This document shows positions 54,677 through 61,122 of a stretch of DNA of 64,000 nucleotides, one piece after another. Numbering within the stretch: position 1 is the first letter of the stretch; every line of letters starts with the position of its first letter. The DNA comes from Paractinoplanes aksuensis. GTDB taxonomy: Bacteria; Actinomycetota; Actinomycetes; Mycobacteriales; Micromonosporaceae. Location of the stretch: positions 243,805 through 307,804 of the forward strand of contig NZ_JAMYJR010000021.1 of the NCBI RefSeq assembly GCF_024137025.1. Reading direction: 5' to 3'. Both the position numbers and the translations under genes were made by a program. The notes beneath the pieces were generated by a model. That model had not been told where the DNA came from. It did not search any database and was given only the letters and a program-made list of their open reading frames with translations.

Positions 54677-55792
54677 TCAGATATACCCGTGCTCGCCCAG
54701 CTCCTTGAGTTCGTCCACAAGGTGCTTGACCTCTTGAGCTCGCTCCCGAGGAATCACCAGAACAGCATCAGGCGTATCCACGATCACGAGATCTCGCACA
54801 CCCATGGCCGCGACCAGACGCCCCTCGGTAGGCACCACGACGAGCCCCTCGGTCTCACGAAGCAGCACACCCGACTTCTGCGAGATGTCCCGTCCCACGA
54901 TGACGTTCCCCGACGGGTCAGCCGCCAGCACAGCACCGAGGGTGTGGAAGTCGCCGACGTCGTTCCAGCCGAAGTCACCCCGCACAGTGCCGACCCGGCC
55001 GACCGCAGCCGCCCCCTCCATGACCGCATAGTCCACAGAGATGCGCGGCAACGTCGGCCATACCTCACCGAGCACTTCTTCGCGCTCCGGCGTCTCCCAG
55101 GCCGCCGCGATACGAGACACGCCCGCCGCGAGCTGCGGCTGCTGCCGGGACAACTCGGCCAGGAACGCGTCGGCCCGCCAGACGAACATCCCCGCGTTCC
55201 AAAGGTAGTTGCCGGACTTCACGTAACCCTCGGCTACGTCGTACGTCGGCTTCTCTTTGAATTCTTCGACCGAGAGCACCGGCCCATCGACCGTTTCGCC
55301 ACCGCACTGCAGGTAGCCGTAGCCAGTCTCAGGACGGGTGGGGGTGATGCCCAGCGTCATCAGCAACCCCTTGCGGGCGCCGACCATCGCCTGCTGGATG
55401 ACCTCGGTGAACCTTCCCTTGTCGGCGATCAGGTGATCCGAGGCGAACGATCCCATGATCGCTTCCGGGTCGCGCCGGGCGATGACCGCCGCCGCCAGCG
55501 CGATCGCCGCGCAGGAGTCCCGGGGTGAGGGTTCGACCAGCACGTTCGCGTCCGGGATGGCTTCGAGCTGCCGGGACACGGCCGCCGCGTGGGCCACGCC
55601 GGTGACCACGAAAACACGGTCCATCGGGGCCAGCAGATCGAGGCGGTCAACCGTGGCCTGGAGCAATGATGCCTCCGTGCCCGTCAGCGGGTGCAGAAAC
55701 TTGGGGTGACCGGCTCGGGACAGCGGCCAGAGACGGGTTCCCGTCCCGCCGGCAAGAACTACGCCGTACAGTCCGTCGAGTTGATCGCTCAT
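54677..55792 (-). CDS. manC: GDP-mannose pyrophosphorylase (mannose-1-phosphate guanylyltransferase)
   Basis: A 371-residue nucleotidyltransferase making GDP-mannose. The signature GVVLAGGTGTRLWPLSRAGH, PKFLHPLTG is at the start. FVVTGVAHAAAVSRQ, VEPSPRDSCAAIALAAAVIA, FASDHLIADKG, FKEKPTYDVAEGYVKSGNYL and WNAGMFVWRADAFL are all typical. It ends after VIPRERAQEVKHLVDELKEL, without the isomerase cupin of bifunctional forms. A TACACT box eight bases before ATG 55792 may give a second, leaderless transcript. Confidence 0.95.
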   Translation of the reverse strand: MSDQLDGLYGVVLAGGTGTRLWPLSRAGHPKFLHPLTGTEASLLQATVDRLDLLAPMDRVFVVTGVAHAAAVSRQLEAIPDANVLVEPSPRDSCAAIALAAAVIARRDPEAIMGSFASDHLIADKGRFTEVIQQAMVGARKGLLMTLGITPTRPETGYGYLQCGGETVDGPVLSVEEFKEKPTYDVAEGYVKSGNYLWNAGMFVWRADAFLAELSRQQPQLAAGVSRIAAAWETPEREEVLGEVWPTLPRISVDYAVMEGAAAVGRVGTVRGDFGWNDVGDFHTLGAVLAADPSGNVIVGRDISQKSGVLLRETEGLVVVPTEGRLVAAMGVRDLVIVDTPDAVLVIPRERAQEVKHLVDELKELGEHGYI

Positions 55793-55810
55793 GCGCACAG
55801 AGTGTAAAGG

Positions 55811-56962
55811 TCAGAGGGCCGCGACCCGTTTCCAGGTTGTGACGTGTACCTCCGCGCTCGACGCCCACGTGAACTCTTTGGCCCGGTCGAACCCCGCCTT
55901 GGCCAACGTGAGGCGTCGCGGCTCGTCGTGCAGCAGGTCGGCCAGGTCGGTCGCGATCCGGTCGGGGTCTTCAGTGGTGTACGCCACCGCGTCGCCGCCC
56001 ACCTCGGGCAGGGAGAGCCGCGGGGTGGTGAGCACCGGCGTCGCGCAGGCCATCGCTTCGAGGATCGGCAGACCGAAGCCCTCGCCGAATGAGGGGTAGC
56101 AGGCCACGAGCGCACCGCCGAGGAAGCCCGGCAGGTCGGCGTACCGAAGATAGCCCGGACGCAGCAAGCGCAGGTGGGACGGCACTTCGGCCACGGCCCG
56201 GTCGATCTCGTCGTCGTGCCCCTGCCCGCCGGCCAGCACGAGCGCGGGCGGGTGCGGCCAGTCGGCGACCGCGCGGGCCCAGCCGCGGATCAGGTTGGGC
56301 ACGTTCTTGCGCGGCTCCTTGGCCCCGAGGAAAGCGACATACCCGGCGTCGGTGAGACCGAGCCGAGCGCGAACGCGGGCCTTCTCCTCCTCGGTCGGCG
56401 CGTGGAACGCGGCCTGGTCGACACCGTGATAGGCCACGTCGATGTGGGTCGGGTCGGCGTCGAGCAGACGGATCAGCTCGTCGCGGGTGGCCTTGCTGGG
56501 CACGATGACCCGGGCCGCGCGGCGCAGCGACGTCTTGATCGCGCTGCGGAAGAAGGTGCGCTTGGTGTTGTCGTAGTGCTCGGGTTCGGTGAAGAACGTC
56601 GCGTCGTGCACGGTGACCGTCACCGGACATCCAGCACGCAACGGACACGTATAGAACGGCGAGTGCAGCACCTGAGCACCGACCTGCTGGGCCAGCAGCG
56701 GCAGACCCGTCTGCTCCCAGGCCAGCCGGGCGGGCCGGTGGGCGACAGCGGCCGGGCCGGCGATCACCTCGGCCCGGTTGTCGAGCATGCGGCTGTAACG
56801 CTCCGCATCCGAACGCTGGGCCACGACGGCCAGGTCGACCCTGTCCGGGTCGATCCGCCCGAGGGCGCCGAGCAGGCCGTCGACGTATCTGCCGACGCCT
56901 CCTCGGTCTGCGGGGACGCTGGTGGCGTCGACGAGCACTCGCGGGGGGCGACCGGCGGTCAC
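55811..56962 (-). CDS. Family 4 glycosyltransferase
   Basis: A 383-residue GT-B enzyme from GTG 56962 with GGGAG seven bases upstream. Domain 1 begins PRVLVDATSVPADRGGVGRY. Domain 2 has FLGAKEPRKNVPNLIRGWAR and YPSFGEGFGLPILEAMACAT with the Ex7E pair that binds the nucleotide sugar. It lies 18 bases upstream of manC, so it probably uses GDP-mannose. The acceptor (lipid-linked glycan, polysaccharide or cell-wall precursor) is unknown. Confidence 0.92.
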   Translation of the reverse strand: MTAGRPPRVLVDATSVPADRGGVGRYVDGLLGALGRIDPDRVDLAVVAQRSDAERYSRMLDNRAEVIAGPAAVAHRPARLAWEQTGLPLLAQQVGAQVLHSPFYTCPLRAGCPVTVTVHDATFFTEPEHYDNTKRTFFRSAIKTSLRRAARVIVPSKATRDELIRLLDADPTHIDVAYHGVDQAAFHAPTEEEKARVRARLGLTDAGYVAFLGAKEPRKNVPNLIRGWARAVADWPHPPALVLAGGQGHDDEIDRAVAEVPSHLRLLRPGYLRYADLPGFLGGALVACYPSFGEGFGLPILEAMACATPVLTTPRLSLPEVGGDAVAYTTEDPDRIATDLADLLHDEPRRLTLAKAGFDRAKEFTWASSAEVHVTTWKRVAAL

Positions 56963-57122
56963 GAGGCAACTCCCAAAGAGGTTGTAATTCAGACCACTGG
57001 CAAGGGTACGCCCGGATCGCGTCCGGCACGTGACCGCGACACCGCGTTGTTGCGTCCGTTTCCTGGTTCTCATCGCCCGCTCAGGAACAATCACACACAG
57101 TCACCCCACTAACGTGTGGTGA

Positions 57123-57827
57123 GTGCAGAACACGATCCCGCTGACGCTGGCGGCCGCCGTCCGCCGCGACCCGGCGAACCCCCTGCTGACGTTCTACGAC
57201 GACGCCAGCGGCGATCGCACCGAATTGTCCGGTGCGACCCTGGACAACTGGGTCTCGAAGACCGCAAACCTGCTGGTGGACGGTCTGGGTCTGGGCTCCG
57301 GCGACACCGCCGCGGTGACGATGCCGCCGCACTGGCAGACTGCCGCGATCCTGCTCGGGATCTGGTCGGCCGGCGTCGAGGCCGCGACGACCGACCCGCA
57401 GTCGGCGGACGTGCTGTTCAGCACGCCGGATCAGAGCACAACGACAAAAGCCTCAGACCGCTACGCGACCGGCTTACTGCCGTTTGCGATGCCGCTCCGC
57501 GAGTTGCCGGCCGGCTTCGCCGACTTCGTTCTCGAGGTACGCCAGTTCGGTGACTACTTTCCCGGCGCGCCCGTGACGGAAGCCGACCTGGCCCTGAACG
57601 GCCGCACCCACGCCGAGACGCTGGCCGCCGCGAATGGCCGCGCCGCCGAACTCGGCATCACGCCGGGCCGCCGCGTGCTGTTCGACGCCACCACCCACCC
57701 CGACCCGGTCGACTGGCTGCTGGCTCCCCTGCTGGCCGGCGCCTCGATCGTGCTGTGCGCCCACCTCGATCGCACAAAGCTCGACTCCCGCGCCGAGTCC
57801 GAAAAAGTGACGCTGGTGGTCGGCTAG
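57123..57827 (+). CDS. TIGR03089-family protein (Rv3268-like)
   Basis: A 234-residue protein related to the N-terminal part of acyl-adenylating enzymes: DPANPLLTFYDDASGDRTEL, DNWVSKTANLLVDGLGLGSG, DTAAVTMPPHWQTAAILLGI. It ends long before any AMP-binding P-loop, so it cannot be a complete ligase. The family is universal near the mannose/rhamnose genes of actinobacteria, function unknown. GTG 57123 has TAACGT seven bases upstream and no ribosome site, suggesting a leaderless message. Confidence 0.85.
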   Translation: MQNTIPLTLAAAVRRDPANPLLTFYDDASGDRTELSGATLDNWVSKTANLLVDGLGLGSGDTAAVTMPPHWQTAAILLGIWSAGVEAATTDPQSADVLFSTPDQSTTTKASDRYATGLLPFAMPLRELPAGFADFVLEVRQFGDYFPGAPVTEADLALNGRTHAETLAAANGRAAELGITPGRRVLFDATTHPDPVDWLLAPLLAGASIVLCAHLDRTKLDSRAESEKVTLVVG

Positions 57828-57872
57828 GTTCGCCGGCCGCTTACGTCAGGCATTCCGCCACTGCCGACGCAG

Positions 57873-58496
57873 TCAGCTGTACGTGGGCTGAGGAAGGGCC
57901 GGGTCGGCCGGCACGACATCGATCCGCGAGTCGGCGATCAACTCGCGGATCGCACTCTCGTCCGCACCGATCCCGGCCCAGTGCGGGTCCACGTCTTTGG
58001 CCACGCACCAGGCATGGTCGGCGGGCCACACGAATGCGGGATCGGGCAGGCCCAGCCGCGGCTGCCCCGCCCACATCTCAGCGGCGCCCCAGTCGCCGAA
58101 GTCTCCGAGCGCGCCACGGAACAGGAAGTACGAGCGGTGCGGCAGCTCGACCCGCGGCCCGTCGAGCACCTCGGGCGGGAAGGCCGGGGCGGTGCGCTGA
58201 TCACCCCAGATGGTGCCCCAGCCGTCCCAGAGACAGAAGTAGCACTCGCCGGGCGTGCTGGTGTGCCGCGCGAGCGTCTCGAGAGCCGACCGCAACTGCT
58301 CGGTCTCCGACGGCCCGTCCTCGTCGGCGACAGCGTCGTTCTCGCTCTGCCCCGCGAACGCGGGGTCGGGCAGAAACCGCAGCCGGGCGTAGGCGGGCAG
58401 CCCGGCCGGTCCGAAGGTGATCAGCCGCGGCCAGGGACGTACGCCGGCCGTGAGCCAGTTCGCCGCGGACAGGTCGGACCAGGGACGCAGAGCCAT
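57873..58496 (-). CDS. Hypothetical protein, Trp-rich C-terminus
   Basis: A 207-residue soluble acidic protein starting MALRPWSDLSAANWLTAG, with GGAGG eight bases before ATG 58496. Later stretches ECYFCLWDGWGTIWG, FPPEVLDGPRVELPHRSYFL and DPAFVWPADHAWCVAKDVDP look strongly conserved in style. I have seen this kind of protein widely in streptomycetes but know no function. The frame stays open upstream across the next gene, without protein character. Confidence 0.75.
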   Translation of the reverse strand: MALRPWSDLSAANWLTAGVRPWPRLITFGPAGLPAYARLRFLPDPAFAGQSENDAVADEDGPSETEQLRSALETLARHTSTPGECYFCLWDGWGTIWGDQRTAPAFPPEVLDGPRVELPHRSYFLFRGALGDFGDWGAAEMWAGQPRLGLPDPAFVWPADHAWCVAKDVDPHWAGIGADESAIRELIADSRIDVVPADPALPQPTYS

Positions 58497-58567
58497 ATCG
58501 CCATCCTCCATGCCCCTCAGGCCGGGTGGAGGCTGGTCAGCGGTGAGGGATATCGCGGCGCGAGGCT

Positions 58568-60502
58568 TCAGCGGCGTCGGCGGGCCAGGTCTTCGAAGGC
58601 GAGCAGGGATTCGGGGTTGGCCAGGGCGCCCTTGGCGGCGGCGGATTCGACGGGAGTGCCGGTCAGGATGCGTTTCACCGGGACTTCGAGTTTCTTGGCC
58701 GACAATGTGCGTGGAACGGCTCGTACGGCGTGGATCTCGTCCGGGATGTGCCGCGGGGACAGGGATGCGCGCAGTTCGGCGGCTATGCGCTTGCGCAGTT
58801 CGGCGTCCAATTCGGTGCCTTCGGCCAGCACCACGAACAGCAGCAGCTCGCCGTTGGGGTTGTCGTCTTTCTCCAGGTGTACGACCACCGAGTCGGCGAT
58901 TTCGGGCAGGCTTTCGACGACCGAATAGAACTCCGAGGTGCCCAGGCGCACGCCGCCGCGGTTGAGGGTGGCGTCGGAGCGGCCGGTGATCACGCACGAG
59001 CCGTCGGTGGCGATGGTGATCCAGTCGCCGTGGCGCCACACACCGGGGTAGTAGTCGAAATACGCCTCGCGGTAGCGCTTGCCGTCGGGGTCGTTCCAGA
59101 AGCTGACCGGCATGCTCGGCATGGGGGCGGTGATGACCAGTTCGCCGAGCTCGTCGATCACCGGGTGGCCGGCCGGGTCGTACGCCTCGACGCGGGCGCC
59201 CAGGGCCCGACAAGCGATCTTGCCCTCGACCACGGGGAGCAGGGGCACGGCCCCGACGAAGCCGGTGCAGACATCCGTACCGCCGGAAAGCGATTGCAAC
59301 TGCAGCTGCGTGCCCACCGCCTCGTAGACCCAGTCGAAGCCCTCGGGCGGCAGCGGCGCGCCGGTCGAGCCGATGCCTTTGAGCTGGTGTTTTCGTGGCG
59401 TGAGCCCGGCCTTGCGGCAGGCCATGAGGAACGGCGCGGAGGTGCCGAAATAGGTGATTCCGGACTGGTCGACCAGGTCCCAGAGCGTCGACATTCCCGG
59501 GTACGCCGGGTTGCCGTCGAACATCACGACGGCCGCGCCCACGGCCGGGCCGCTGGCCAGGAAGTTCCACATCATCCAGCCGGTGGTGGTGAACCAGAAG
59601 AACCGGTCACCGGGGCCCAGGTCGTGGTGCAGGGCCAGCATCTTGAGGTGTTCGAGCAGGATGCCGCCGTGGCCGTGGACGATCGGCTTGGGCAGGCCGG
59701 TCGTGCCCGAGCTGTAGAGCACATAGAGCGGATGGTCGAACGGCACCGGTTCGTACGCCATGGGCTCGTCGCCGTTGAGGTCACGGAACGTGTCGCGGGC
59801 CGGATCGAGGTAGCCGATGGTGACGACGTGCCGCAGCGACGGCAGGGCTTCGGTGATGGCGGCGACCTCTTCGCGCCGGTCGACCGTCTTGTCGCCGTAG
59901 CGGTAGCCGTCGACCGCGACCAGCAGGGTGGGCTCGATCTGTTGCCATCGGTCGATCACACTACGTACGCCGAATTCGGGCGCACACAACGAGAAGATCG
60001 CACCGAGGCTGGCTGTCGCGAGCATCACCACGTACGTCTCGGGGATGTTGGGCGCATAGGCCGCCACCCGGTCGCCGGGGCCGATGCCACGCGCTTTCAG
60101 ACCCGCGCGAACGGCCCGCACCTGCTCCCGCAACTGGTCGGCGGTGAGGGTGATCGGATCCCGGGTCTGGCTGTGGGCGAGCACGACCGGGTCGTGGCCG
60201 GCCAGCCCGGGCATGCGCAGCACATGCTCGGCGTAGTTGAGGGTGGCGCCCGGGAACCACTTCGCGCCCGGCATCCCGGCGCCCGCGGGCAACACGCCCG
60301 ACGGCGGGTCGTGAGCGATGACCTCGAAGTAGTCCCACACCGACTGCCAGAACGCGGGCAGGTCGTCCACGGACCACTGCCACAGCGCCGCGTAGTCGGC
60401 GAAGGCCCGGCCCCGCTCCCGCTGCAGCCAGGACAAATAGTGCCCGATCCGGGACGTCTCGCGGACGTCGGCCGGCGGCTCCCACAACACTGCGCCCGTC
60501 AT
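58568..60502 (-). CDS. Acetoacetyl-CoA synthetase
   Basis: A 644-residue acyl-adenylating enzyme. The N-terminal YLSWLQRERGRAFADYAALW to FWQSVWDYFEV is the ACAS N-domain. The P-loop is YSSGTTGLPKPIVHGHGGI. WFTTTGWMMWNFLASG and SLSGGTDVCTGFVGAVPLLP are the acyl-binding motifs of acetoacetyl-CoA synthetases. DATLNRGGVRLGTSEFYSVV and SAKKLEVPVKRIL hold the C-domain lysine. It activates acetoacetate for lipid or polyhydroxyalkanoate-type metabolism. Confidence 0.94.
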   Translation of the reverse strand: MTGAVLWEPPADVRETSRIGHYLSWLQRERGRAFADYAALWQWSVDDLPAFWQSVWDYFEVIAHDPPSGVLPAGAGMPGAKWFPGATLNYAEHVLRMPGLAGHDPVVLAHSQTRDPITLTADQLREQVRAVRAGLKARGIGPGDRVAAYAPNIPETYVVMLATASLGAIFSLCAPEFGVRSVIDRWQQIEPTLLVAVDGYRYGDKTVDRREEVAAITEALPSLRHVVTIGYLDPARDTFRDLNGDEPMAYEPVPFDHPLYVLYSSGTTGLPKPIVHGHGGILLEHLKMLALHHDLGPGDRFFWFTTTGWMMWNFLASGPAVGAAVVMFDGNPAYPGMSTLWDLVDQSGITYFGTSAPFLMACRKAGLTPRKHQLKGIGSTGAPLPPEGFDWVYEAVGTQLQLQSLSGGTDVCTGFVGAVPLLPVVEGKIACRALGARVEAYDPAGHPVIDELGELVITAPMPSMPVSFWNDPDGKRYREAYFDYYPGVWRHGDWITIATDGSCVITGRSDATLNRGGVRLGTSEFYSVVESLPEIADSVVVHLEKDDNPNGELLLFVVLAEGTELDAELRKRIAAELRASLSPRHIPDEIHAVRAVPRTLSAKKLEVPVKRILTGTPVESAAAKGALANPESLLAFEDLARRRR

Positions 60503-60518
60503 GCCCACACCTTAACGT

Positions 60519-61040
60519 TCATTCAGCCTTCTCCTCCTCGGCCCGGGCCCGCTGGATCGCGGCCCGCCGGGCCAGGCGATGTTCCCGCCGAATGAGAGCC
60601 TCGCGGAAGCGGCGCTCGTCCTCAACGTTCTCCGGCAACACAGGCGGGACCCCACGTGGGTGGCCCGACACATCCACCGCCACAAAAACGAGATAGGCGG
60701 TGGCGACAGTCACAGGCTCATTGGGTACGACGTCCCAGCGCTCGGCGACGACCTTGACGCCCACCTCCATCGAGCTCGACCCCGTCCAGTTCACCTGGGC
60801 GTACGCGTGCACCAGGTCACCGACCCGCACCGGCTCGACAAAGACGATCTCGTCGATGGCCGCCGTGACGGCCGTTCCGCCGCTGTGCCGGGCGGCCGAC
60901 GCGCCGGCCACGTCGTCGACGAATTTCATCAGGACGCCGCCGTGCACGGTGCCATAAAGATTGACGTCTATCGCTGTCATGATGCGGCTCAGGGTGACCC
61001 GGGAATGGCTCGTGGGACGGCCGGGGAGCTGCTCATTCAT
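60519..61040 (-). CDS. Acyl-CoA thioesterase, hotdog fold
   Basis: A 173-residue protein. SRIMTAIDVNLYGTVHGGVL, MKFVDDVAGASAARHSGG is the hotdog N-xx-GxxHGG...D active pattern of cytosolic long-chain acyl-CoA hydrolases. AIDEIVFVEPVRVGDLVHAY and SSSMEVGVKVVAERWD follow. The C-terminus is a charged Arg/Glu helix. It is 16 bases upstream of the acetoacetyl-CoA synthetase on the same strand, so probably cotranscribed. Confidence 0.92.
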   Translation of the reverse strand: MNEQLPGRPTSHSRVTLSRIMTAIDVNLYGTVHGGVLMKFVDDVAGASAARHSGGTAVTAAIDEIVFVEPVRVGDLVHAYAQVNWTGSSSMEVGVKVVAERWDVVPNEPVTVATAYLVFVAVDVSGHPRGVPPVLPENVEDERRFREALIRREHRLARRAAIQRARAEEEKAE

Positions 61041-61122
61041 GCGGCGTACGTTACGTCGTCCTTCCGCCTGGCTGCCCGGCGACGGTACGGTGCGACGGCA
61101 GCCGGATTCGGGGAGAGAAAGC